Source of the DNA: Dyadobacter sp. CY343
Lineage (GTDB): Bacteria > Bacteroidota > Bacteroidia > Cytophagales > Spirosomataceae
Direction: 5' to 3'
Assembly (NCBI RefSeq): GCF_021390335.1
Contig: NZ_JAJUXK010000001.1
Span: forward strand, 1,426,001-1,490,000
DNA length: 64,000 bases
Shown here one piece after another: positions 40,374 to 49,176 of this stretch. Position numbers and translations under genes: made by a program. A model generated the notes under the pieces. The model was not told where the DNA came from. It ran no database searches and worked only from the letters and a program-made list of their open reading frames with translations. Each line of letters begins with the position of its first letter. Within the stretch, counting starts at the first letter, position 1.

Positions 40374-41693
40374 ATGACTACCGAGACAATAGATTTAAAA
40401 ACCAAGCTGATCACGGATTTTTACGCCCGCGAATCTGTCATGAATGGCGAGGCTGCCTCTGCTTTTCATCAGAAAAAGCGTGCTGCCCTGGCCCGGTTTG
40501 ATCAGCTAGGCTTTCCAACCGTGCGGAATGAAGAGTGGAAATACTCTAGTGTAAAGGAGTTGGTGAATGAATCTTATAATTTTAATTCCGAAAGCAATGT
40601 TGCCCTGTCTGATTTGGAAGATCTCAAAATTCCTGAACAGGATGCGAATATTATCTATTTCGTAAATGGTCGGTATAGTGCGGAGTTGTCACGAATGGTA
40701 TCCTCACAAGCCCAGATCACGATTTCTTCACTTTCAGAAGCTATAAAAAAAGATCCGCAGCTGGTTAACACTTATTTTAACGAGCTTACAAAAGAAAGCG
40801 GAGAAGCTTTTACCGAACTGAATACAGCTTTTGCGCAAGACGGTATATTCATTCATGTACCTGATAACCAAACTGTTGAGCACCCTGTGATCCTGCGTTT
40901 CGTAGCAGATGCACGGACTCAGAATGTGGGAAACCAGCCAAGAAATATCGTCGCTGTGGGCAGGAATTCACATTTGAAAATGGCCGAAGCTTTCCGTACC
41001 CTCGGAAGCGGCCGGTCGTTTACCAACGCGGTAACAGAAATTTACGTGGGTGAAGAAGCTGGCGTTGAATATTATAAGGTCCAGAACGAAAGTGAACAGG
41101 CGTACCATATCGGCACTACGCAGGTCCGTATGCTCGACAGGTCCCAGTTTTATGCAGGTACCGTGACTTTAAATGGTCGTTTTACCAGAAATAACCTGAA
41201 TATTATCCTGGACGGAGAACGCTGCGAGGCGCACATGTACGGGCTGTATTTCCCGGATGGAACGCAGCATGTTGATAATCATACCGTTGCCGATCACCGT
41301 AAGCCTAATTCTGAGAGTAACGAATTATACAAAGGGATTTTGAGAGATAAGTCGAAAGGGGTTTTCAATGGAAAAATCTTCGTTCGGCCCGACGCTCAGA
41401 AAACGAATGCTTTTCAATCTTGCAAAAACATTGTGCTGTCGCCCGAGGCAAGTATGAACACCAAACCGCAGCTTGAAATTTATGCGGATGATGTAAAATG
41501 CTCGCACGGAACTACAACCGGACAGATTGACGAGGAAGCGTTATTTTACATGCGGTCGCGTGGAATATCCCGGCCGGAAGCATTATCCCTATTGATGTTT
41601 GCTTTTTGTGCAGATGTGGTTTCGCAAATAAGAATAGACTCCATCCGCGAATATCTTGAAAATGTGATTGCTGAGAAATTGGCTTCAAAATAA
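40374..41693 (+). CDS. sufD: Fe-S cluster assembly protein SufD
   Basis: A 439-residue subunit of the SufBCD scaffold. It has the N-terminal FPTVRNEEWKYSSV motif and the C-terminal beta-helix with MYGLYFPDGTQHVDNHTVADH and DVKCSHGTTTGQIDEEALFYMRSRGI, where the conserved His and the SRG segment mark the SufB/SufD family. The length and the absence of the SufB cysteine set fit SufD. It follows sufC by 62 bp. Confidence 0.95.
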   Translation: MTTETIDLKTKLITDFYARESVMNGEAASAFHQKKRAALARFDQLGFPTVRNEEWKYSSVKELVNESYNFNSESNVALSDLEDLKIPEQDANIIYFVNGRYSAELSRMVSSQAQITISSLSEAIKKDPQLVNTYFNELTKESGEAFTELNTAFAQDGIFIHVPDNQTVEHPVILRFVADARTQNVGNQPRNIVAVGRNSHLKMAEAFRTLGSGRSFTNAVTEIYVGEEAGVEYYKVQNESEQAYHIGTTQVRMLDRSQFYAGTVTLNGRFTRNNLNIILDGERCEAHMYGLYFPDGTQHVDNHTVADHRKPNSESNELYKGILRDKSKGVFNGKIFVRPDAQKTNAFQSCKNIVLSPEASMNTKPQLEIYADDVKCSHGTTTGQIDEEALFYMRSRGISRPEALSLLMFAFCADVVSQIRIDSIREYLENVIAEKLASK

Positions 41694-41772
41694 TAGTTCT
41701 GCAATAACAGGACACACTTTACTGTCGCCCAACTCAATTATTTGGGTTGGGTATTTTTCTAAAATAGCACTC

Positions 41773-42999
41773 ATGAAAACTGCCGTAGATATTGCTTCGA
41801 TCCGAAATGATTTCCCCATTCTGAATGAGGTGATCAATGGAAAACAACTGGTTTATTTTGATAACGCAGCAACTACGCAGAAGCCCAGATTGGTTTTGGA
41901 TGCATTGTCGGGTTATTATGAGCATTACAATGCTAATATTCATCGCGGAATCCACCACCTGGCTGAAAAGGCCACGGCTGCATTCGAGCAGACCAGGAAA
42001 AGGATGCAGTCTTTTATGAATGCGGAATTTTCGGAGGAGATCATATTCACTTATGGAACGACGGACGGGATCAATCTGGTTGCTTCGACCTACGGGAGGA
42101 AATTCTTGAAAGAAGGCGACGAAGTGATCATTTCCACGATGGAGCACCATTCCAATATTGTTCCCTGGCAAATGCTGTGTGAGGAAAAGGGATGTATTTT
42201 GAAAGTGATCCCGATCGATGATAACGGCGATTTGCTGATGGATGAATATGAAAAGCTGCTGACTGAGCGTACCAAGTTTGTGTCGGTTGTGCACGTTTCG
42301 AATTCACTCGGCACTATTAATCCGATTAAAGAGATCATTGAAAAAGCACACGCAGTAGGAGCTAAGGTGCTGATTGACGGTGCTCAGGCCAGTTCACATA
42401 TTCATATTGACGTGCAGGATCTGGATTGTGACTTTTACGCACTTTCCCTTCACAAAATTTACGGACCTACGGGACTGGGGATTTTGTATGGTAAAAAGGA
42501 TCTGCTGAATGCAATGCCGCCTTACCGTGGTGGCGGGGAAATGATTAAGGAAGTTACTTTTGAAAAAACAACTTATAACGAGCTTCCGTACAAGTTCGAA
42601 GCCGGAACGCCGAATATAGCAGACGTGGTAGCAGCGAAATACGCATTGGATTATGTGGATACTTTGGGCAAATCCAATATCGCCACTTATGAAAATGGGC
42701 TGCTAGAATACGCCACTGAGGCTGTTAGCGAGATTGAAGGATTGAAGATTATTGGAAAAGCGAAGAACAAAGTGAGTGTACTTTCCTTTGTAATAGATGG
42801 GATTCACCACCAGGATATTGGCGTTTTACTTGATCAGCAGGGTATTGCTGTGCGTACGGGACATCACTGTACCCAGCCGCTCATGAACCGCTTCAACATC
42901 ACCGGAACCTCCCGCGCTTCTTTTGCTGTTTACAATACAACCGAGGAAATAGACCTTCTGATAAAGGGCTTGCATAAGGTGAAGAGGATGCTTGGATAA
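41773..42999 (+). CDS. sufS: Cysteine desulfurase SufS
   Basis: A 408-residue PLP enzyme that removes sulfur from L-cysteine and passes it to SufE. Features are LVYFDNAATTQKP near residues 26-38, the PLP-lysine segment ALSLHKIYGPTGLGI, and the catalytic Cys in VRTGHHCTQPLMNRF near residue 365. ATG 41773 is chosen because MKTAVDIASIRNDFP is the family start and upstream codons in the frame would read into the sufD-sufS gap. It lies 79 bp after sufD. Confidence 0.96.
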   Translation: MKTAVDIASIRNDFPILNEVINGKQLVYFDNAATTQKPRLVLDALSGYYEHYNANIHRGIHHLAEKATAAFEQTRKRMQSFMNAEFSEEIIFTYGTTDGINLVASTYGRKFLKEGDEVIISTMEHHSNIVPWQMLCEEKGCILKVIPIDDNGDLLMDEYEKLLTERTKFVSVVHVSNSLGTINPIKEIIEKAHAVGAKVLIDGAQASSHIHIDVQDLDCDFYALSLHKIYGPTGLGILYGKKDLLNAMPPYRGGGEMIKEVTFEKTTYNELPYKFEAGTPNIADVVAAKYALDYVDTLGKSNIATYENGLLEYATEAVSEIEGLKIIGKAKNKVSVLSFVIDGIHHQDIGVLLDQQGIAVRTGHHCTQPLMNRFNITGTSRASFAVYNTTEEIDLLIKGLHKVKRMLG

Positions 43000-43052
43000 T
43001 TTTTGTAAATTACTTTTAGATAACATCTAACTCAATAATCCGGCCATTCAAG

Positions 43053-43241
43053 ATGGAAACAATACCAAAGGATACCTTGCTTAATTCGCTGAAAATGATG
43101 CCTGACCAGATTGAGGTTGAGGAAGTAATTGAGCAGATTATCTTATTGTCTAAAATTGAAAGATCGAGAAGACAATTAGATAACGGAGAATCTTACACAC
43201 ACGACGAAGTCAAAAGTACATATAAAAAATGGCTGGAATAA
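43053..43241 (+). CDS. Putative antitoxin of a ParE-type toxin-antitoxin pair
   Basis: A 62-residue acidic/basic helical protein (METIPKDTLLNSLKMMPDQIEVEEVIEQIILLSKIE..) with a C-terminal segment GESYTHDEVKSTYKKWLE that resembles the toxin-binding tail of small Bacteroidota antitoxins. It overlaps the following ParE-like toxin gene by 13 bases, the standard antitoxin-first layout. It is inserted between sufS and sufE. DNA-binding ability is inferred from the context, not seen. Confidence 0.7.
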   Translation: METIPKDTLLNSLKMMPDQIEVEEVIEQIILLSKIERSRRQLDNGESYTHDEVKSTYKKWLE

Positions 43242-43516
43242 TATGGTCCAAAGAGGCCAGGCAGGATCTGGATAATACTTTTCTATGGCTTGAAGGTGAA
43301 TCAAGATCGTATTCCCGGAAATGGATCAATGAAGTATTCCATAAAATAGAACTCCTCGAGAAGTTTCCAAAAATGGGCAGGCAAATTCCGGAAACAAGGA
43401 TTGAGAGTATTCGGGAGATAAGGGTGGGAAAATATAGGATTATTTATAACACGAAGAAAACTGAGGTAGAGATTCTTGCTATCAGGCATACCTCTAAACC
43501 TTTGTCAGAATATTAA
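43229..43516 (+). CDS. ParE/RelE-family toxin
   Basis: A 95-residue protein of the RelE/ParE fold. It has the N-terminal IIWSKEARQDLDNTFLWLEGES helix, the LLEKFPKMGRQIPET linker, and the core strand block SIREIRVGKYRIIYNTKKTEVEILAIRHTSKPL, in which the R-x-Y-R-I-I-Y pattern is typical of ParE. Family members poison DNA gyrase (ParE) or cleave mRNA on the ribosome (RelE); the sequence is closer to ParE. The reading frame is intact. Together with the preceding gene it makes a complete module within the suf gene run. Confidence 0.85.
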   Translation: MAGIIWSKEARQDLDNTFLWLEGESRSYSRKWINEVFHKIELLEKFPKMGRQIPETRIESIREIRVGKYRIIYNTKKTEVEILAIRHTSKPLSEY

Positions 43517-43523
43517 AGATACA

Positions 43524-43952
43524 ATGACGATAAACGAGATACAGGACGAACTAATTTCGGATTTTGAATTGTTTGATGAGTGGGAGAGCAAGTACGAGTA
43601 TATTATAGATCTCGCCAAGCAATTCCCGCCGCTTGAAGAACAATACAAAACCGAGGAAAATATTATCAAAGGTTGTCAATCCAGGGTTTGGCTTAATGCT
43701 TACATGGAAGGTGATCTTTTGAAGTTTGAGGCGGATAGCGATGCGATTATAGTCCGTGGTTTGGTAAGTATGCTGGTAAAGGTGCTTTCAGGGCACACAC
43801 CGGAGGAAATTGCAAGTGCAGACCTTTACTTTATGGAACGCATCGGATTACATCAGCACCTTGCCCAAACCAGATCAAACGGGTTGGCCGCGATGTTGAA
43901 ACAAATGAAAGCGTACGGAATAGCATACCAGGCGAAATCAGTAAATCAATAG
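43524..43952 (+). CDS. sufE: Sulfur acceptor protein SufE
   Basis: A 142-residue sulfur carrier that accepts persulfide sulfur from SufS and hands it to the SufBCD scaffold. The start at 43524 gives MTINEIQDELISDFELFDEWESKYEYIIDLAKQFPPL, the family N-terminus; the acceptor cysteine sits in IIKGCQSRVWL near residue 51. It begins 7 bp after the toxin stop codon, so it must be read on a transcript that crosses the toxin-antitoxin genes or starts within them. Confidence 0.95.
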   Translation: MTINEIQDELISDFELFDEWESKYEYIIDLAKQFPPLEEQYKTEENIIKGCQSRVWLNAYMEGDLLKFEADSDAIIVRGLVSMLVKVLSGHTPEEIASADLYFMERIGLHQHLAQTRSNGLAAMLKQMKAYGIAYQAKSVNQ

Positions 43953-43980
43953 GAAAGTCATTTAGAAAAATAATATTAAA

Positions 43981-44292
43981 ATGTCAGAATCAGAATTGCG
44001 GGAAGAAGTTGTCAAGGCGATTAAAACGGTGTACGATCCGGAGATCCCGGTTGACGTTTATGAGCTGGGCCTAATTTACGATCTAAAAGTATTTCCCGTT
44101 AATAACGTGTTCGTTTCCATGACATTAACTTCTCCCTCGTGCCCCTCTGCCGGCACATTACCAGGCGAAGTGGAACAGAAAATCAGGGAAGTGGAAGGTG
44201 TTAATGACGTGAGCGTTGAGCTTACTTTTGATCCGCCTTACACGACTGAAATGATGTCAGAAGAGGCAAAGCTGGAATTAGGATTTATGTGA
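43981..44292 (+). CDS. DUF59/MIP18-family iron-sulfur assembly protein (SufT-like)
   Basis: A 103-residue protein with the MIP18/DUF59 pattern: VYDPEIPVDVYELGLIYDL near residues 17-35, SMTLTSPSCPSAGTLPGEVEQKI, and a C-terminal VSVELTFDPPYTTEMMSEEAKLELGFM. The DPE and TxxxC elements are the family's conserved sites. Members help mature [4Fe-4S] proteins. The position 28 bp after sufE supports a Suf role. Confidence 0.9.
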   Translation: MSESELREEVVKAIKTVYDPEIPVDVYELGLIYDLKVFPVNNVFVSMTLTSPSCPSAGTLPGEVEQKIREVEGVNDVSVELTFDPPYTTEMMSEEAKLELGFM

Positions 44293-44341
44293 GGGCGAAA
44301 GCGGAAGTTTAATTAAGTATAACCATAAAAATTTTAGAGAT

Positions 44342-44770
44342 ATGTATCCACCACAATTAGTGGCCCCAATGAAAGCTGAGCTTGTTAATGCTGGTTTTCA
44401 GGATTTGACAAGTGCGGAAGAAGTAGACAACTTCATGCAGAATACCAAAGGAACTGCTTTGGTTGTGATCAATTCAGTTTGTGGTTGCGCAGCCGGCGCG
44501 GCTCGTCCTGGTGTTCGCGCGGCACTTTCACGCAGCGAGATCAAGCCGGATCACCTGGCAACTGTATTTGCAGGTGCTGATGTGGAAGCTACTGCGAAAA
44601 TGCGCGAGTATACACTTCCTTATCCTCCGTCTTCTCCGGCGGTTGCGCTTTTCAAAGATGGTGAGTTGATTCATTTCGTTGAGCGTCATCATATTGAGGG
44701 TCGTTCGGCCGAGATGATCGCGCAACATTTGCAAATGGCATTCGAAGAATTCTGCGCGGAAGAAGCTTAG
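44342..44770 (+). CDS. Bacilliredoxin (BrxA/BrxB family)
   Basis: A 142-residue thioredoxin-fold protein with the bacilliredoxin active site CGC in VVINSVCGCAAGAARPGVRAAL (about residues 44-46). The family reduces mixed disulfides between proteins and bacillithiol (debacillithiolation). MYPPQLVAPMKAELVNAGF is the typical N-terminus. It lies 49 bp after the DUF59 gene and shares the end of the suf transcript. The presence of the enzyme suggests that this organism uses bacillithiol, which other genes would have to confirm. Confidence 0.9.
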   Translation: MYPPQLVAPMKAELVNAGFQDLTSAEEVDNFMQNTKGTALVVINSVCGCAAGAARPGVRAALSRSEIKPDHLATVFAGADVEATAKMREYTLPYPPSSPAVALFKDGELIHFVERHHIEGRSAEMIAQHLQMAFEEFCAEEA

Positions 44771-44791
44771 TTCATCGCGGATAAATTATTG

Positions 44792-44832
44792 AAATTCGGC
44801 TACTTTCAATTAACTTGGAAGTAGCCGAATTT
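44792..44832 (+). terminator. Hairpin terminator after the suf/bacilliredoxin genes
   Basis: A perfect 14-bp stem (AAATTCGGCTACTT with AAGTAGCCGAATTT) with a 13-base loop lies 21 bp after the bacilliredoxin stop. The T run after it is short, so read-through into the VWA gene is possible. Confidence 0.65.
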
Positions 44833-44863
44833 GTTAAAGGCTTTCTAAAAACATCAGATTACA

Positions 44864-45973
44864 ATGCGGGGACATCGTTTTTCTAAATATACTCCACCTG
44901 AGCAGGGAGCCAATAGTAAGTTTGATCAGCTTTTCGATATTTTTCAGCAATTACTGCTGATGACTTCCGGCGACGTAAGTGAAGCTATGTCGTGGCTCAG
45001 CGAGCTGGACCGTCAATACAATCTTACCAACGATTCGTACGGAATAGGGGACTTTTTCGATGATCTGAAAAAGAAAGGCTATATCACCGAAGAGCAGCAG
45101 GAAGGCGAAAGTAAGATTATTATGACGCCGAAAGCGGAGAAAAGTATCCGCAAAAGTGCGCTCGATGAAATTTTTGGTAAACTAAAAAGATCGAAGACAG
45201 GCGGAAATCACCACACACCGCACATGGGCGTGGGCGACGAGCTAAGCAGTGATATTCGTCAGTTTCAATTCGGCGATACACTGGATCAGATCGCGATGAC
45301 GGAATCCATCAAAAATGCGCAGGTTAACCACGGGATCGGCGACTTTACCTTGATGGAAAATGACCTGGAAGTGGTGGAACGTGAGCAGAAAACTACGACT
45401 GCAACGGTCGTTATGATCGATATCAGCCACTCGATGATATTATATGGGGAAGATCGCATTACGCCGGCAAAGAAAGTTGCGTTGGCTTTGGCGGAACTGA
45501 TCCGCAGCAAATACCCGAAAGACTCACTGGATATTATTGTCTTCGGAAACGACGCGTGGCAGATTCAGATTAAAGATTTGCCTTACCTGGAAGTGGGCCC
45601 TTACCACACGAATACAGTTGCAGGGCTGGAACTGGCTATGGATATTTTACGCAGAAAGAAGACGCGTAACAAGCAGATTTTCATGATCACCGACGGCAAG
45701 CCTACGTGTTTGAAAGAAGGGATCAGATATTACAAAAATAGCTTCGGTCTCGACCGTAAAATCATCAATAAAACACTTACACTGGCCGCACAGTGCCGCA
45801 GGCTGGATATTCCGGTGACTACTTTCATGATCGCCACTGATCCATATTTAAAACAGTTCGTGCAAAACTTCACGCAAGTGAATAACGGCCGCGCGTATTA
45901 CAGTAATTTGCAGGGATTGGGTGGATTTGTTTTAGAAGATTTTCAAAGAAACCGTCGGAAAAACGTCAAATAG
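44864..45973 (+). CDS. VWA-domain protein
   Basis: A 369-residue protein without signal peptide or transmembrane helix, so probably cytosolic. The C-terminal half is a von Willebrand A domain with an intact metal-ion-dependent adhesion site: DISHS in VVMIDISHSMILYGEDR (about residues 187-191) and MITDGKPTC near 280. The N-terminal half (about 1-170) is helical. VWA proteins of this type often act with MoxR-like AAA+ ATPases as metallochaperone-type machines; no MoxR gene is adjacent here, so a link is only a guess. It is convergent with the PIG-L gene (10-bp gap). Confidence 0.8.
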   Translation: MRGHRFSKYTPPEQGANSKFDQLFDIFQQLLLMTSGDVSEAMSWLSELDRQYNLTNDSYGIGDFFDDLKKKGYITEEQQEGESKIIMTPKAEKSIRKSALDEIFGKLKRSKTGGNHHTPHMGVGDELSSDIRQFQFGDTLDQIAMTESIKNAQVNHGIGDFTLMENDLEVVEREQKTTTATVVMIDISHSMILYGEDRITPAKKVALALAELIRSKYPKDSLDIIVFGNDAWQIQIKDLPYLEVGPYHTNTVAGLELAMDILRRKKTRNKQIFMITDGKPTCLKEGIRYYKNSFGLDRKIINKTLTLAAQCRRLDIPVTTFMIATDPYLKQFVQNFTQVNNGRAYYSNLQGLGGFVLEDFQRNRRKNVK

Positions 45974-45983
45974 GTTCTCTATA

Positions 45984-48458
45984 CTATTTTTTACCGACGG
46001 AAATCATATTCGCAAATAGCCGGTAGGCACCAGTAACGCCTGCCGGCAATTCGCGGAAAAAGGATAGTCCTGTATATATGTAATGTCCTTTTCCATATTT
46101 TGCGTACAATACGCTGCCTTCCTTGGCGCTCTCGGTTTCGTCATTTGCCGAAAACAATGCCTGATAATTTTGTTTGTCCCAATCCGCAGCGAAATACAAG
46201 CCACGTTCCTGTACCCAACCCTCGAAATCCTTCTGCGTGATCTTGTTTGGTGTATTCAACAACGGACTTTCGGGCACTAGGAAACGCATTTCCGCATCCT
46301 CTTCTGTTACCCGCTCCCGGCCCAGTTGAATCGGAAATGGCCCAATTTGTCTTACTTTTTGTCCTGGAATCGTGTACTGTACTACCATAGTACCGCCATT
46401 TTTCACATATTCCATCAGTTTTGCCTGGTAGTTTGCAAGATAATCCTCTGTGTTATAAGCACGTACGCCCACGACGATCGCATCGAATTGCGCAAGGTCT
46501 TTCGAAAGTCCGGCTGCATTTAGCATCGTTACCTGGCAATCCATCTGGCGCAATGCAGTGGGAACGTCGTCGCCAGCTCCGGCAATGTAACCGATATTTT
46601 TCGCAGTAGTTTTTACATCAATTTTAGCAAGTCTTGCTTCTGAAACGGGGAATATGGTCTGCGATGGAATGTGCCGGTAGGAGATTGTTCTGATCGACCT
46701 ATCGAACGTTTTTCCCTCGACTATCGCGGTAGCTTTTAAAGAAACTTCCTGATTATCAATGGGCGGCGTGATAATGAAAGAGAAATATTGTTGCTGGTAT
46801 TTGTTCTCCAATGTAAAGCTGGCAGATTCCGGAACTGATTTCCAGCCCGCCGGGATTTCCGGTCTAACGGTCCCACTCACATAATTCTTTTGTGCCTCCA
46901 CGACCATAGTAATGGTTTTAGGCTCGGCTGAGGCGAAGATATAAACCGGCTCGACAATGGTTGTGGTTACCGCCGGACGAATTTCAAAAGGCCTGTAAAT
47001 TTCACCCTCCGCAGGATCAGCATATTTAAAAATCCATGGTCTCGTGAATGTAAACTGCTGACCACCAATATCAAAAGTGAAATGGGTAACAGTAGCCGGG
47101 CGATTTTCAGGGTAACCGATATCCTGTTGCCTATCGATCTGGAATATGCCTTTTTCAATCGGTTTTTCCAGCCAGTAAGGTTGACTAACCGGCAGATTGT
47201 CAGGTAATTTTGCCTTAATAGCGAATGCATTCAGTTCATTCTGGTTCAATGGAAGGTTGACCAGGCTATCCTTTGTATTGCCAATCCAACCCAGAGAAAC
47301 CAGTTTCACAGGAACATCTGACCGTTTTACTACCGAAATATTCACCGCCGCCAGATCGCCCGCAACTGCTGAAAACTCATTTGGATTAGATTCAAACCAG
47401 AGCCCGGCACATTGTACGATCAGGTCGCGGACTTCCTCTTTTTTTGCTTTAATATAAATGTTTGCAGTGTCCAGTCGATTCAGTTCTGTGTTGATTTTTA
47501 ACAGATCAGCGATCGACGCAGACGGTTTATTGACCGAAAAATTCTTGATAGTCGATGCGATCAGCGTTTTAACTTTTTCACTTCCCTTAATGCGTTTCCA
47601 GCTGATATCTACATTGTCGAAAAGACTTTTCTGCGCAGGCTGGCCGACTTTATGTAAAAAGAAATCAATCCGCTCACCTCGTTGTGGCGCACTGCCAAAT
47701 CCCTGACTTTTATGCTGACTACGACTTTCGGCCGCAATTTCGGTATAAGATTTTCCAAGTATCGGATTGTAACCGCCGATCTCGATCGATATGAACGGCG
47801 TTTTTTCCTCCTCAGGTTTTTTGTTGGTAAATCCGGGTGTATAGGTGTTCCAAACCAACCTTTTCGCCTGCCAGGGTTTCACAAATTTCAGCTGATCGGG
47901 ATATGAATTTGGGTCGGCGGCGAGCTTAAAACCTTCCTCAGCCAAATAGGCGGAGGTTTGGTGATGCCCGTGGCCGGCTCTTGGGTCAGGCGGGAAACGG
48001 GTGATAATTACATCGGGTTGAAATTTCCGGATCATCCAAACGACGTCGCCCTGCACTTTTTCAGCGTCCCAGAAATGCAGCGTTTCATCCTTTGTCTTGG
48101 AAAAACCAAAATCATAAGCCCTGGAAAAAAACTGCTGCGCCCCGTCAATTCTTCTTGCGCCGAGCAGCTCCTGCGTTCTGATCACACCGATATTGTAACC
48201 TTGTTCTGCGCCGATCAGATTCTGGCCTCCATCGCCGCGGGTCAGCGAAAGGTAGCCGGTTCTCACCATTTGATCCTTTGATAAATAGGAGAGCATCAGC
48301 GTGTTTTCATCGTCGGGGTGAGCGGCAATGTACAGTACCGAGCCCAGCACATTTAATTTCTTGATATTCTGAAAAATTTCGCTGGAAGAAAGCGAGGGAA
48401 CTTGGGCAGAAAGGGTAGTGGCAATGAATAGAAACAGAAAAGTAAAGGATCTGCGCAT
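45984..48458 (-). CDS. Secreted PIG-L deacetylase fused to a ThuA/GATase-like domain
   Basis: An 824-residue exported protein. Residues 1-19 form a signal peptide ending LSAQ. Residues about 30-290 are a PIG-L (LmbE-like) zinc deacetylase with the metal motif AAHPDDENTLML near residues 45-56 and the later metal-binding His in AGHGHHQTSAYLA. A long beta-rich middle region (about 350-610) is followed by a class-I GATase/ThuA-like fold (DAIVVGVRAYNTEDYLANYQ..VKNGGTMVVQYTIPG) to the C-terminus. Family members deacetylate N-acetyl sugars; the fused second domain is not assigned. Orthologues of this length are common in Bacteroidota. Confidence 0.8.
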   Translation of the reverse strand: MRRSFTFLFLFIATTLSAQVPSLSSSEIFQNIKKLNVLGSVLYIAAHPDDENTLMLSYLSKDQMVRTGYLSLTRGDGGQNLIGAEQGYNIGVIRTQELLGARRIDGAQQFFSRAYDFGFSKTKDETLHFWDAEKVQGDVVWMIRKFQPDVIITRFPPDPRAGHGHHQTSAYLAEEGFKLAADPNSYPDQLKFVKPWQAKRLVWNTYTPGFTNKKPEEEKTPFISIEIGGYNPILGKSYTEIAAESRSQHKSQGFGSAPQRGERIDFFLHKVGQPAQKSLFDNVDISWKRIKGSEKVKTLIASTIKNFSVNKPSASIADLLKINTELNRLDTANIYIKAKKEEVRDLIVQCAGLWFESNPNEFSAVAGDLAAVNISVVKRSDVPVKLVSLGWIGNTKDSLVNLPLNQNELNAFAIKAKLPDNLPVSQPYWLEKPIEKGIFQIDRQQDIGYPENRPATVTHFTFDIGGQQFTFTRPWIFKYADPAEGEIYRPFEIRPAVTTTIVEPVYIFASAEPKTITMVVEAQKNYVSGTVRPEIPAGWKSVPESASFTLENKYQQQYFSFIITPPIDNQEVSLKATAIVEGKTFDRSIRTISYRHIPSQTIFPVSEARLAKIDVKTTAKNIGYIAGAGDDVPTALRQMDCQVTMLNAAGLSKDLAQFDAIVVGVRAYNTEDYLANYQAKLMEYVKNGGTMVVQYTIPGQKVRQIGPFPIQLGRERVTEEDAEMRFLVPESPLLNTPNKITQKDFEGWVQERGLYFAADWDKQNYQALFSANDETESAKEGSVLYAKYGKGHYIYTGLSFFRELPAGVTGAYRLFANMISVGKK

Positions 48459-48489
48459 CGGTGATCGGGTTAGGGAGCTTGTAGTGAAG

Positions 48490-49116
48490 TTAAAGCGTCC
48501 AGGTCAAAACGTAATTTTCGAAAGTATCGTAAGCAATATCCAGCCGCTCCGATTCTATCTGATTTGAAATCAAAACCTCAAACTGACCATTTTGGTTGCG
48601 TTCAAAATGGCTAATCGTGAAGTGTTTTTTTAAATCAAGATCCGCATTACCGGCATATTTGAAGGCAGATTCCTTGGCCGACCACATTACATGCAACAGC
48701 AGATTGTCAGCCGCATCGATCCATTCCTGTTCTTCCGCATTCAAAAAATAGTCAATTCCCCTCGAAATTGACGGTTTCATTTCCTGGATATCCACACCCA
48801 CAGACCTGGAATCCTTGATATAGATAATTGCATATTCACCCGAATGGGAGATAGACAGCTGCATTTTACTGTCGGGAATATACGGTTTTCGGTTCACGTC
48901 GTGGCGCACAACCGGCGACGAGCTGATCATTTTCTGAAGCAACAGCCGGCAGGATAACCACTCGATTTTTCTTTTATCTTTTTGGATAGAAGTCAATTTG
49001 CCCATTTCCGGGGCTGGAAGATCGACCTGCGCTGCAAGCTCCTGCCAGGATTCTGTCATGTGCCACATTCCCAGCAGGGCGCCGGGTGCGATGGTTTTTA
49101 TATAACAGATCGCCAT
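48490..49116 (-). CDS. 4'-phosphopantetheinyl transferase (Sfp-like superfamily)
   Basis: A 208-residue transferase that attaches phosphopantetheine from CoA to a carrier-protein serine. It contains the RKPYIPDSKMQLSISHSGEYAII block, the magnesium-binding SVGVDIQEMKP, and the W-x-x-K-E motif WSAKESAFKYAG. The size and motif set fit the Sfp/AcpT group rather than the shorter AcpS. It is divergent from, and only 60 bp from, the first gene of the dialkylresorcinol cluster, which encodes its own acyl carrier protein (61621-61887), so activation of that ACP is a likely task. Confidence 0.9.
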   Translation of the reverse strand: MAICYIKTIAPGALLGMWHMTESWQELAAQVDLPAPEMGKLTSIQKDKRKIEWLSCRLLLQKMISSSPVVRHDVNRKPYIPDSKMQLSISHSGEYAIIYIKDSRSVGVDIQEMKPSISRGIDYFLNAEEQEWIDAADNLLLHVMWSAKESAFKYAGNADLDLKKHFTISHFERNQNGQFEVLISNQIESERLDIAYDTFENYVLTWTL

Positions 49117-49176
49117 TTATTGTTAATTTTAAATGTAAAACAGCTTGTTCTTATCCGGCTGTGTGATGAACAATTT

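Noticed and set aside
48982..49176. 65-residue N-terminal extension of the C45-type gene
   Set aside because: It runs antisense through the phosphopantetheinyl transferase gene and would place the membrane anchor in the middle; ATG 49177 gives a normal anchor at the N-terminus.
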